DNA from: Coriobacteriales bacterium
GTDB taxonomy: Bacteria; Actinomycetota; Coriobacteriia; Coriobacteriales; CADBOM01
DNA: 15,920 bases
NCBI GenBank assembly: GCA_017515355.1
Contig: JAFWGD010000256.1
Coordinates: 1 to 15,920, forward strand
Direction: 5' to 3'
A program made the translations under genes and the position numbers. Under the pieces are notes generated by a model. It was not told the DNA's origin, searched no databases, and saw only the letters and a program-made list of their open reading frames with translations. Positions within the stretch are counted from its first letter, which is position 1; each line of letters opens with the position of its first letter. Positions 6,090-13,526 of this stretch are shown piece by piece.

Positions 6090-8261
6090 ATGCCGAATTA
6101 CACCATCAGCGACATCGTCGACAACCCGAGCAACCAGCAGCGCCTCTGCGGCTTCGAGGGCAAGATCGCGCGCATCGATCTCACGACCGGTGAGATCTCG
6201 ATGGTCGATACATACAAGTACGTTCCCAAGTACGTCGGCGGGCGCATGATAATCAACCGCATCGCCTACGATGAGCTTCCCGCGGGCGTCGGGCCCTTCG
6301 ATGAGGCCAACAAGTTCATCTACATGACCGGTCCCACCACGGGAACGGGCATCCCCGCAGGCGGACGCAGCGCCGCATGCTCGATCGGCTGCAGCAACAG
6401 TCCCGAGCAGTACACATGGGGCAACATCGGCGGCTGGTTCGCCACCGAGCTCAAATATGCCGGCTACGACGGCCTCATCATCGAGGGCAAGGCGCCCAAG
6501 CCCTCCTTCATCAAGATCGAGGATGACGAGATCACCATCGAGGATGCCTCGGAATTGTGGGGAGAGCGCGTACATCGCTCCCAGAGCCTCTTGGAGGAGA
6601 GGTATGGGCACGACTTCAAGTCGATGGTAATCGGACCCGCAGGCGAGAATCTGGTGCGTCTGGCGAGCATCACGACGGGCAATGATTGCGTGTTTGCCAA
6701 GGGCGGATTCGGCGCGGTTTGGGGTTCCAAGAATCTCAAGGCCATCACGGTCAGGGGAAGCGGAATCGTCGCTCCTGCCGACATCTCCAAGCTCGAGCAC
6801 CTGCGCGCTACGATGAACGAACCGAGCATGAGGCCGTCGCCGATACTGCATCTCGATGCGATCGGCGTCCCCGGGATCGAGTTCGAGGCGCACTACGACA
6901 GGGGCAACGTCTCCTGCAGCCCCGGATGCAACCAGCACTGCAACGCGCTGCTGATCGACGGGGTTAGCGCCTTCGGCCCCGAGCGCCAGAACCACATCGA
7001 GAAATGCGTGAGCATCTGCGCCTTCGACTATCGCTCCGACTTGCCTTCTCCCATCGGGCAGTTCTGGCCCACCCTGCGCAACTACTGCGCACCCTGCAAG
7101 CTGCTCGGCCGCGACTTCCCCGCGCCGGATTTCGACGATCCGGACTTCGAGGGGCAGGCGCGCGTGATCAAGCCCGACATCTATGGATTCTGGGCGACGG
7201 ATTACGAGGGCGGCACCATCGTCAACGATCTGTGCAACGAATACGGCATCGACAAGTGGGAGATCATCGTCTGGTTCTGCACATGGCTCTCCGCCTGCAA
7301 GAAGGTGGGGCTGCTCGACGAGCTCGACCTAGGCTGCTCAAGCGAGCCCGACCCGATGAACCAGGAGTTCATGAAGGAGTTCATCACGAACATGGTCTAC
7401 CGCAAGGGCCGCATCGGCAACATCTTCGCGGAGGGCATGGCGCGCGCGATTCGCGAGCTTGGCTACGACAAGTATGGCGAGTCGATATATCGCGGACGCT
7501 TCTCGCAGGAGCTCGATGGCAAGAGGCTCGACATCCCGGTCAGCTTCGAGGCCGCTTGGGGGCAGAGCGTCCATTGGCAGGGGCGCGGCTACGAGGGCTC
7601 TGTCGAGAAGCCCACATGGCTCGCCTCGTGCATCATCAACATGACCAACTCCCGCGATGCGCAGACCGTCGAGCACTTCCATGGAATCTACGACGACTAC
7701 GCTGCGGCGCTGGCAGACCCGTACCACAGCCCAGAGCTGCTCGGGCACATCATCCACACCCAAAACTATGCGGAGATCAAGGATTCCGTCATGAGCTGCG
7801 AATGGCAGAGCCCCGATCCGCGCTGGCCCGAGATGGAATCGCTGATGTACCAGGCTGCGACGGGCTACGACATCACTCCCGAGGAGCTTGACGAGGCGGC
7901 GTTCCGCTCGAAGCTGCTCTTCAGGGCCATCCTGATTCGCAACCATGGACGTTGCCGCCGTCAGGAGATCGAATCGATCTGGCGATGCATGTGCATCCCC
8001 GACAGCTGGGGAGAGGTGGCCGACTGGCGACTATTCAACGAGATGGTCGATCTCTACTACGAGCGCCGCGGCTGGGATCTCGAGACGGGCTGGCCATATC
8101 GCGAGACCTATGAGAGATACGGACTTGAGGATGTGGCCGACGACATGGAGCGCCTCGGGCTGCTTCCCGAGCGCCCAGCAGAGCGCTGGAGCGACTACGG
8201 CGAGCCGCCGTTCGTGCAGTTCGTGGAGAATCGCAAGCTGGAGCCCGACTACGAGGGATAG
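6090..8261 (+). CDS. aldehyde:ferredoxin oxidoreductase family catalytic subunit
   Basis: A tungsten or molybdenum bis-pterin enzyme that would interconvert aldehydes and carboxylic acids with low-potential electrons. The N-terminal AOR domain shows the family pattern: GKIARIDLTTGEIS (about 25-38), YVGGRMI, PAGGRSAACSIGCSNSPEQ, WGNIGGWFATELKYAGYDG and LIIEGKAP. The cluster region is C-SPG-C-NQH-C (Cys276, 280, 284); standard AORs have CxxCxxxC, so one spacing is longer here. The distal ligand is probably Cys633 or Cys635 in the segment WRCMC. At 723 residues it is longer than classical archaeal AORs (about 605-620) and closer to YdhV-like members (about 700). GAGGAG precedes ATG at 6090, 12 bases after the ferredoxin gene. 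The substrate is not known; the missing CxxC spacing and the length place it outside the best-studied branch. Confidence 0.93.
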   Translation: MPNYTISDIVDNPSNQQRLCGFEGKIARIDLTTGEISMVDTYKYVPKYVGGRMIINRIAYDELPAGVGPFDEANKFIYMTGPTTGTGIPAGGRSAACSIGCSNSPEQYTWGNIGGWFATELKYAGYDGLIIEGKAPKPSFIKIEDDEITIEDASELWGERVHRSQSLLEERYGHDFKSMVIGPAGENLVRLASITTGNDCVFAKGGFGAVWGSKNLKAITVRGSGIVAPADISKLEHLRATMNEPSMRPSPILHLDAIGVPGIEFEAHYDRGNVSCSPGCNQHCNALLIDGVSAFGPERQNHIEKCVSICAFDYRSDLPSPIGQFWPTLRNYCAPCKLLGRDFPAPDFDDPDFEGQARVIKPDIYGFWATDYEGGTIVNDLCNEYGIDKWEIIVWFCTWLSACKKVGLLDELDLGCSSEPDPMNQEFMKEFITNMVYRKGRIGNIFAEGMARAIRELGYDKYGESIYRGRFSQELDGKRLDIPVSFEAAWGQSVHWQGRGYEGSVEKPTWLASCIINMTNSRDAQTVEHFHGIYDDYAAALADPYHSPELLGHIIHTQNYAEIKDSVMSCEWQSPDPRWPEMESLMYQAATGYDITPEELDEAAFRSKLLFRAILIRNHGRCRRQEIESIWRCMCIPDSWGEVADWRLFNEMVDLYYERRGWDLETGWPYRETYERYGLEDVADDMERLGLLPERPAERWSDYGEPPFVQFVENRKLEPDYEG

Positions 8262-8265
8262 GGAA

Positions 8266-8354
8266 GGGCATCGCGAACCCTTCGCGGCGCGATGGGCAAC
8301 TTGACGGAAGCGGGGCCGATGCAATCGCATCGGCCCCGTCGTTTCGCAATGCCC
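8266..8354. terminator. nested hairpin between two convergent operons
   Basis: The inner stem is a perfect 12-bp inverted repeat, CGGGGCCGATGC (8311-8322) and GCATCGGCCCCG (8327-8338), followed by TCGTTT. An outer pairing joins GGGCATCGCGAA (from 8266) with TTTCGCAATGCCC (to 8354) with one mismatch. It fills the gap between the AOR stop and the end of the minus-strand operon and should terminate or insulate both. Confidence 0.8.
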
Positions 8355-8380
8355 TGGCGATCCTGTCGCCGGAAGCGCGC

Positions 8381-8620
8381 TCATCGCCCGTCGAGCGACA
8401 CCGCCTTCGGGTCGCCTCCAAGCGGAAGGCGTCTGGCGATGTCCATTCCGATGGTGTTCGTCACGCCAGGTTGCAGCACGAGGGAAGCGCCGCAGCGCGC
8501 ACACTCCTCGACGCCCCTCTCGTTCTCGAAGCCGCATGCAAGGCATATCGGGAAGACGAACGACCTTGGCGCCTCTCCGCGGCATTGGCCGCAGTCGAAG
8601 CAGTAGTGGCACTTGCCCAT
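8381..8620 (-). CDS. 79-residue CxxC-rich protein, last gene of the dehydroxylase-like operon
   Basis: I do not recognise a named family. The N-terminus has an evenly spaced CxxCxxCxxC series (Cys4, 7, 10, 13), and a second pair of CxxC motifs follows (Cys26/29 in CLACGF, Cys40/43 in CARCGASL), the latter typical of a zinc ribbon. The first series could hold a 4Fe-4S cluster or a rubredoxin-like or zinc site. The last 30 residues contain no cysteine. There is no signal peptide. The start at 8620 has AGGAG 5 bases upstream, overlapping the stop of the dicluster ferredoxin gene, so it is tightly coupled to it. Position suggests an electron carrier or a maturation factor for the catalytic subunit two genes upstream; this is inference. 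Confidence 0.85.
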   Translation of the reverse strand: MGKCHYCFDCGQCRGEAPRSFVFPICLACGFENERGVEECARCGASLVLQPGVTNTIGMDIARRLPLGGDPKAVSLDGR

Positions 8621-8628
8621 TCGCACTC

Positions 8629-8964
8629 CTAGCGGCTGAAGATCACCATCTTGGGCTTGCAGACCTTCTTCGCGAGCTCTTCGAGCGTCCCGTATACCAT
8701 GACGCCTGCCTGGCAATGGTGGACGCACGTGGGAAGCTTGCCGATTGCGACGCGCTCGGCGCAGAGGTCGCACAGGCTCGTAGGCACGGGGATGTGCTCG
8801 TACTCCCAGCGGCCGTTCGAATTCTCGCGAGGGCCGTCCTGCAGGATCTTGATTCCGAAGTCGCCCGTGGGCATGTTGTGCTCCATCTTGCAAGCCACCT
8901 CGCAAGCATGGCAACCGGAGCAATACTCATAGTCGATCAGAAGACCGTATCTCGTGTCAGCCAT
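8629..8964 (-). CDS. small dicluster 4Fe-4S electron-transfer protein
   Basis: A 111-residue ferredoxin with two cluster motifs: Cys15/18/21/25 (CSGCHACEVAC) and Cys65/68/80/84 (CDLC...CVHHC). It corresponds to the first two clusters of DMSO-reductase beta subunits and lacks the other two, so it is a shortened beta subunit. There is no Tat signal, which places it in the cytoplasm. GGAGGAAACC precedes the ATG. It starts 9 bases after the catalytic subunit gene and surely delivers electrons to that enzyme. Similar small partners accompany the soluble catechol dehydroxylases of Gordonibacter and relatives. Its own donor is not visible; the 79-residue CxxC protein directly after it is a candidate. 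Confidence 0.93.
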   Translation of the reverse strand: MADTRYGLLIDYEYCSGCHACEVACKMEHNMPTGDFGIKILQDGPRENSNGRWEYEHIPVPTSLCDLCAERVAIGKLPTCVHHCQAGVMVYGTLEELAKKVCKPKMVIFSR

Positions 8965-8973
8965 GGTTTCCTC

Positions 8974-11370
8974 CTAGTCCCAGTCGTAGAAGCTCGGCCT
9001 GTCGCTCTTGTGGGTCGGCCCATGAGTGTAACCATCGACGGCGGTCACCTGATATGTGGGCTGATCCTCGAGCCTGTCGTTTTCGGGCGTCACGGGGTAG
9101 ACCGTGCACAGCCCGCACTTGATCGGCGCTCCATAGCCGGACGCGCCGTTCTCGCATTGCGGGATGAGGTTGTTCGGGTTGCAGTCGAAGACCCCGAAGA
9201 GATCGGGCTCCGCAGCCTCCTTCTCCGGGAACCACCATCCGTGCTCTGTGGCTATGACGCGCTTGTCGACGGTGGGGTCGAGATGCGCGGTCTGCTTCAT
9301 CTTGCCCATCTGGTTCTCGATCCAGCACCATTGGCCCTCGCATATGCCCAGCTCTGCGGCGACGTCGGGATGCAGCACGAAGCGCGGCACCGGATGCAGT
9401 TCGCGCGAGATGAGCTCGGGCTGGCGATGCTCGCTGTGGAAGAACTCGAACGAGCGTATGCCCGTGGTGAGCACGAACGGGTACTTCTTGTAGAGCTCCG
9501 GTGTGGAGTAGGGGCTTGTCGGGGGTTCCTCGTAGTAGGGCAGGGGGTCATCGCCCCACTGGTAGTAGAGCGTGATGAAGAACTCGTAGCGGCCGGTGGG
9601 GGTCATGAATCCCGGCGAGCCGTCAGGCCTCAGCAGGCCCTCCTTGTACTTGTAGTAATGGAACGGGCTGTAGTGCATTCCACCCATCTTGTTCTCGAGG
9701 TCCTCCATCGTGAAGTCGACGTTGAAGACCTGCATGCGCCAGTTCATGTAGTCGCGAGGAGTGCGCACCCAGTCGGGCCAATTCTGCGGGGCGATCTTGT
9801 GGCCGAGGTCGAGCATGATCTGCTCATCCTCCTTGGCCTCGTAGTAGCTCGAGCACTTGGTCTGCGAGCGCATCGGGTCGAACCAGATGCGGATGCAGTC
9901 GCGCTCGTGCGACATCGCGCACGGCAGCAGGAGGTCTGCGCAGGCGACGGCGTATGGCGTCTTGAAGAGGTCGATGACGACGATGAACGGAACGTTCTTC
10001 ATCGCGCGGTAGACGCGCGGCGCGTCCTGGCCCATGTTGGTGATGGGGTTGGACGACTGGATCCACAGCATGTTGATCGGGCGCGGGTTGCCGTTCTCGT
10101 CGAGACCGGTCTCGATCGCCTGGAGGATCGTGTCGGACTGCGACGATGCGGTGAAGCCGTACTTCTTGAGGTTGTACTTCGAGTTGCCGAGGCGCTTCTC
10201 GACCTGGCCCTCGGGGAGGTACTCGATGCCCGAGTTGTAGCCGAACTCGAGGCCCGATGCCTGGTCGATCAGGATGTTTCCACCAGGGTTGTCGATGTTG
10301 CCGGTGACTCCGGCGAGGCATGCGATCGCATGTGCCGTGACCGTCCCGATCTTCGACATGTCGACGGCCAGTCCCCACTGGATCGTGGAGGGCTTGGCGT
10401 TGGCGTAGAAGCGCGCTGCATCGATGATGAGCTGCTCGTCGACCCAGCAGATCTCCGCGACCTTGTCGGTCGGATACTCCTGCACGCGCTCCTTGAGCTG
10501 CTCGTAGCCATAGGTCCAGTATTCGATGAACTCGTGGTCGACGAGGTCCTCGTTGATGATCACGTTGAGCATTCCCAGCGCCAGCGCGGCATCGGTGCCC
10601 GGGCGCAGGCGGATCCAGTACTTGGCCTTCGAGGCGATCCACGTGAGCTTCGGGTCGATTGCGATGAGCTCGCTTCCGCGCTTCATCGCCTCGACGATCC
10701 AATGCCCCAAGAACGCATCGGCGTTGTTGATGACCGGGTTGGTTCCCCAGATGACGATGCACTCCGGCGGCCGCCAATCGGGGTCGTCCTCATAGCGCGT
10801 CGGGCGGAACTGCGACATGTCGGCGACCCACTGGTTGCCCATCACGACGTAGCACAGCGCCGTGCGCGGGAGCATGCAGGAGTCGCCCGAGAGGAAGCAG
10901 AGCGTGAGGTCGGGCGCACCGAAGTTCGCGTAGGCGTTGTGCGCGATGACCTGAGAGACGTTGCGTCCCGTGCCGATCATCGACACGATCGACTCCGCGC
11001 CATCCTTGGCCTGGTACTCCCTGACCTTCTCGATGATCATGTCGTAGGCCTCGTCCCAGGAGATGCGCTCCCACTTGTCCTCTCCGCGCTCTCCAGCGCG
11101 CTTCATCGGGTATTTCAGGCGACGCTCGCTGTTGACGACCTGCGGGAGCTCCAGGCAGCGCATGCAGAGGCGCCCCTGGCTGAACGGGCTGTTCGGATCG
11201 CCTTCGACCTTGACCAGCTTCCCGTCATCGTCCGTGTAGAAGATGATCTGGCATCCCTCGTGACAGCCGGGCCCCGACCACATCGTCGTCCTCGTGGCAT
11301 TGAGGTCGCCTTCCTTCCAGTGGAGGGTCTCGGGATACAGATCCATGTTGTACTTGTTGTTGTACTCCAC
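8974..11370 (-). CDS. molybdopterin oxidoreductase catalytic subunit, DMSO reductase family (catechol-dehydroxylase-like)
   Basis: A bis-MGD enzyme of 798 residues. The N-terminus reads GPGCHEGCQ, then KVEGDPNSPFSQGRLCMRC, with Cys36, 40, 69 and 72; the first cysteine of the usual CxxCxxxC motif is Gly33. Further landmarks are YPMKRAGERGEDKWERISWDEAY (87-109), GDSCMLPR with Cys165 as likely metal ligand, WGTNPV, AIDPKLTW and RLRPGTDAALALGML. A C-terminal beta-barrel molybdopterin-binding domain begins near YPFVLTTG. No Tat signal is present, so it is cytoplasmic. The start is GTG at 11370 with AAGGAG 9 bases upstream; ATG at 11346 is the alternative. Families with this look include catechol dehydroxylases, transhydroxylase and acetylene hydratase. 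A reductive dehydroxylation is the best guess; the substrate is open. It is the third gene of a five-gene minus-strand run. Confidence 0.92.
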   Translation of the reverse strand: MEYNNKYNMDLYPETLHWKEGDLNATRTTMWSGPGCHEGCQIIFYTDDDGKLVKVEGDPNSPFSQGRLCMRCLELPQVVNSERRLKYPMKRAGERGEDKWERISWDEAYDMIIEKVREYQAKDGAESIVSMIGTGRNVSQVIAHNAYANFGAPDLTLCFLSGDSCMLPRTALCYVVMGNQWVADMSQFRPTRYEDDPDWRPPECIVIWGTNPVINNADAFLGHWIVEAMKRGSELIAIDPKLTWIASKAKYWIRLRPGTDAALALGMLNVIINEDLVDHEFIEYWTYGYEQLKERVQEYPTDKVAEICWVDEQLIIDAARFYANAKPSTIQWGLAVDMSKIGTVTAHAIACLAGVTGNIDNPGGNILIDQASGLEFGYNSGIEYLPEGQVEKRLGNSKYNLKKYGFTASSQSDTILQAIETGLDENGNPRPINMLWIQSSNPITNMGQDAPRVYRAMKNVPFIVVIDLFKTPYAVACADLLLPCAMSHERDCIRIWFDPMRSQTKCSSYYEAKEDEQIMLDLGHKIAPQNWPDWVRTPRDYMNWRMQVFNVDFTMEDLENKMGGMHYSPFHYYKYKEGLLRPDGSPGFMTPTGRYEFFITLYYQWGDDPLPYYEEPPTSPYSTPELYKKYPFVLTTGIRSFEFFHSEHRQPELISRELHPVPRFVLHPDVAAELGICEGQWCWIENQMGKMKQTAHLDPTVDKRVIATEHGWWFPEKEAAEPDLFGVFDCNPNNLIPQCENGASGYGAPIKCGLCTVYPVTPENDRLEDQPTYQVTAVDGYTHGPTHKSDRPSFYDWD

Positions 11371-11415
11371 TTCCTGCCGCTCCTTTCCTTTCCGTTCCGT
11401 TCCCTTGCGCGCATC

Positions 11416-11434
11416 GTGCCACCTTGCAAGGCAC
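11416..11434. repeat. inverted repeat between SDR and catalytic-subunit genes
   Basis: GTGCC (11416-11420) and GGCAC (11430-11434) flank the palindrome CTTGCAAG (11423-11430). In the 76-base gap of the minus-strand run it could be a small hairpin, an operator or a processing site. No convincing promoter is seen with it. Confidence 0.35.
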
Positions 11435-11446
11435 GCAGCGGCTCTT

Positions 11447-12205
11447 CTAGTTGCTGATGCAGAGTGCGCAGTCGATTGTCAGCGCCTCGCCGGTCATCAT
11501 CGCGCTCTCGTCGGAGGCGAGGTAGACCGCGCCGTATGCGATGTCATCGGGCACACCGAGCCTGCCGAGCAGGCACACGGAGTCGACCATCGCCTTCTGT
11601 CCTTCCTCGGTGGCCGCCTCCTCGGGGGTCATTCCGGTCAGGATCGGGCCGGGGAGGATGCAATTGACGCGGACCTTCTGGCGCGCGAACTCCTTCGCGA
11701 CGTTCTTCGAGAGGTTGCTGACGGCTGCCTTCATCGCGCCGTAGTAGTAGGCGTTGACCTCGGGCCAGACCGATGAGATCGAGGCGACGTTGATGATCGA
11801 GCCCCCTCCGTTGGCGATCATATCGGGGATGTAGGCCTGCATGTTCCATGTATAGGAACGGAAGTTGGTCTTGAAGATGAGGTCGAGGTCCTCGTCGGTG
11901 TGCTCGAGGTATGGCTTGTGGACGAGCACTCCCGAGTTGTTCATGAGGATGTCGATGTGCCCGAGGGTTTCCAGCGCGAAGTCGTGGAGGGCGAGAAGCT
12001 CCTCCTTGATCGTGAGGTCTGCAGGGAAGAAATACGCCTTGCCTCCCGCATCCTCGATCTTCTTGACCACCGCAGCGCCGCGCTCCCTGTTCCTGCCGGT
12101 GCACACCACCGTCGCGCCCTCCTTGGCGAACATGATCGCCGACGCCTCGCCGATTCCAGACGTTGCTCCGGTCACGACCGCCGTCTTGCTATCCAGCCTT
12201 CCCAT
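11447..12205 (-). CDS. short-chain dehydrogenase/reductase (SDR)
   Basis: A classical SDR of 252 residues. The nucleotide site TGATSGIG lies at 12-19, the catalytic set is Asn114, Ser142, Tyr155 and Lys159 (YGAMK), and NVASISS and LPGPILTGM follow family order. The usual NNAG motif reads NNSG (89-92). Arg38 sits just after the second strand (CTGRN), which favours NADP(H), an inference. ATG at 12205 is chosen over an open extension to 12241 because AAGGAG lies 7 bases upstream and because the SDR fold starts there. It is cytoplasmic and lies between a lipoprotein gene (67-base gap) and the molybdopterin enzyme (76-base gap) on the same strand. It may oxidise or reduce an alcohol or ketone in the same substrate pathway. 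The substrate class is unknown. Confidence 0.94.
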   Translation of the reverse strand: MGRLDSKTAVVTGATSGIGEASAIMFAKEGATVVCTGRNRERGAAVVKKIEDAGGKAYFFPADLTIKEELLALHDFALETLGHIDILMNNSGVLVHKPYLEHTDEDLDLIFKTNFRSYTWNMQAYIPDMIANGGGSIINVASISSVWPEVNAYYYGAMKAAVSNLSKNVAKEFARQKVRVNCILPGPILTGMTPEEAATEEGQKAMVDSVCLLGRLGVPDDIAYGAVYLASDESAMMTGEALTIDCALCISN

Positions 12206-12271
12206 TTTGCTCTCCTTCGGATTCGAATTGCCTTCGGTCACTTTCTTTCGTCCATTCCAGATCTCGCTCGA

Positions 12272-13312
12272 TCAACTCGAGAAGTAGCTGCCGCACTTGG
12301 TGCTATCGCCAGTGCTGCGATCCTGGAAGTAGATGGTGCAGTTGTCGCCATTGCCATCCCAGTCGGGGTCGTAGCATTCGTAGACGACGCATTCGTCATC
12401 GACGTAGACCAGCGAGTTGATTCCCTTGTTCGATAGTTCGAACGTGCCCAGGCTCTCTCCGGTCTTGCAGTCGAACATGCTGACAGTTGTGCCACCATCG
12501 AGCGCGTAGAGCGTCGTGCCGCCGACCATCGCGAAGCCGGCATCGAAGCTGGTGTCTATCACGATCGCATCGCCGCCGCCAGTGGGGTAGATCTCGAGCT
12601 TGGGCTCCTGGTAGTAGGCCGCCACGAAATCGCCCTCGTCATCGAGGTGCGCAGAGATGTAGTAGTCGCCGGGGAGCCGTTCTTCGCCGCTCATGTCGAG
12701 ATTGGCCTTGAAGACCGCGTAGTAGTCGTCTTCTGTCGAGTAGTAGATGCTCTTCTCGTTCATGTCGCGGATGTAGAGGCTGCTGCCGCTTGCGGTCTTC
12801 AGCTCGGTTGCGGCATGGCTCGAGTCGCTCAGATCGATGACCTTTGTGAAGTAAGTGTAGGTTGCCTCATCGCCCGAGGTGTAGTAAAGCTTGTCGCCCA
12901 CGATGAAGAAGGGCGACCACAGCTCGCAGTCGTCGGCGAGCTTCACGGGATTCTCGCCGCTCTCATCGGCTTGGTAGAGGGCGCCCAGCGAGATGTCCGT
13001 TCCGCCCGGAAGCTCGAGGTAGTAGGCGTGGCCATCGTGGAAGAGGAACTGCTTCGTTGCGAAGGGAGTCTTTGTTGCCCCGGGAACCTCCATCTGCTCT
13101 TGCGGGTCGAGCGAGAAGTTCCCGTAGTAGAGCGTTCCGTCGTGATAGCCCATGAATTGGCTGGAGTGCGAAGCGAGCTCCAGACTGGCTTTGTCAGGGG
13201 TGCTGCCCCCTCCATCCCCTCCGCCGCCTCCGCTTGACGACGAGCATGCCGCCATCGATAGCGCGAAGAGGACAGCTGCACCGAGCGCGAAGAGCTTTCG
13301 CAGTCTTCCCAT
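12272..13312 (-). CDS. lipoprotein with beta-rich repeat domain
   Basis: A 346-residue secreted lipoprotein. The N-terminus MGRLRKLFALGAAVLFALSM has a charged start and hydrophobic core, and the lipobox ends in AAC, giving the cysteine that Lgt modifies. A Ser/Gly linker (SSSSGGGGGDGGGS) follows. The rest has repeated short strands of the type GTLYYG, DKLYYTSG, KSIYYSTE, TTLYALDG, as in beta-propeller-like lipoproteins (DUF5050-like), and the C-terminal part has cysteines in FDCKTG, VVYECYDP and NCTIYF that could form disulfides. AGGAGG lies 4 bases before ATG at 13312, so the longer start at 13327 is rejected. It is anchored outside the cell membrane. As first gene of the minus-strand run it might capture substrate or sense it, but that is only positional inference. 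Confidence 0.9.
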   Translation of the reverse strand: MGRLRKLFALGAAVLFALSMAACSSSSGGGGGDGGGSTPDKASLELASHSSQFMGYHDGTLYYGNFSLDPQEQMEVPGATKTPFATKQFLFHDGHAYYLELPGGTDISLGALYQADESGENPVKLADDCELWSPFFIVGDKLYYTSGDEATYTYFTKVIDLSDSSHAATELKTASGSSLYIRDMNEKSIYYSTEDDYYAVFKANLDMSGEERLPGDYYISAHLDDEGDFVAAYYQEPKLEIYPTGGGDAIVIDTSFDAGFAMVGGTTLYALDGGTTVSMFDCKTGESLGTFELSNKGINSLVYVDDECVVYECYDPDWDGNGDNCTIYFQDRSTGDSTKCGSYFSS

Positions 13313-13344
13313 GGTTCCTCCTTGCATCGGATTCTTGAACCCGC

Positions 13345-13372
13345 GCGCGCATCGCGCGCAATCTATATTCTA
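13345..13372 (-). promoter_or_regulatory. upstream region of the lipoprotein-headed operon
   Basis: The minus strand carries TAGAAT (13372 down to 13367) and overlapping TATAGA (13367 down to 13362) as possible -10 elements, without a good -35. Just downstream is the GC dyad GCGCGC-ATC-GCGCGC (13345-13359), which could be an operator. The start site would lie about 40-50 bases before the ATG. Confidence 0.4.
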
Positions 13373-13475
13373 ATGGTATCGATGCCGGAATGCGTCTGGC
13401 AGGGGAATCTTTCGCGCACCCAGAGCATCGAGCTTAGAGCGCGATGATGCGGGCAAGCCGCCATCTAGCAGCATG

Positions 13476-13484
13476 TGCTATGCT
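13476..13484 (+). promoter_or_regulatory. candidate extended -10 promoter
   Basis: TGCTATGCT (13476-13484) matches an extended -10 element (TGn followed by TATGCT) 42 bases before the ATG at 13527. No convincing -35 is seen, as is common for extended -10 promoters. Confidence 0.45.
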
Positions 13485-13526
13485 CAGCAGGTACTCTTTT
13501 TCAACTCGCTGATGACAGGGGAGGGC

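Noticed and set aside
8974..11370. Naming the catalytic subunit acetylene hydratase or a specific catechol dehydroxylase
   Set aside because: General superfamily features are visible but no substrate-specific residues can be identified by reading; a name would be overclaiming.
8536..11457. A 973-codon open frame on the plus strand across the molybdopterin operon
   Set aside because: It lies opposite clear ferredoxin and catalytic-subunit genes with recognisable motifs; high-GC coding DNA often leaves the opposite strand open. Its translation has skewed Val/Asp/Leu/Arg composition and no domain.
11407..13354. GCGCGCATCG shared upstream of the 798-residue enzyme and the lipoprotein as a common operator
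   Set aside because: Ten bases of simple GC sequence in a GC-rich genome can recur by chance, and only the lipoprotein copy is a full dyad.
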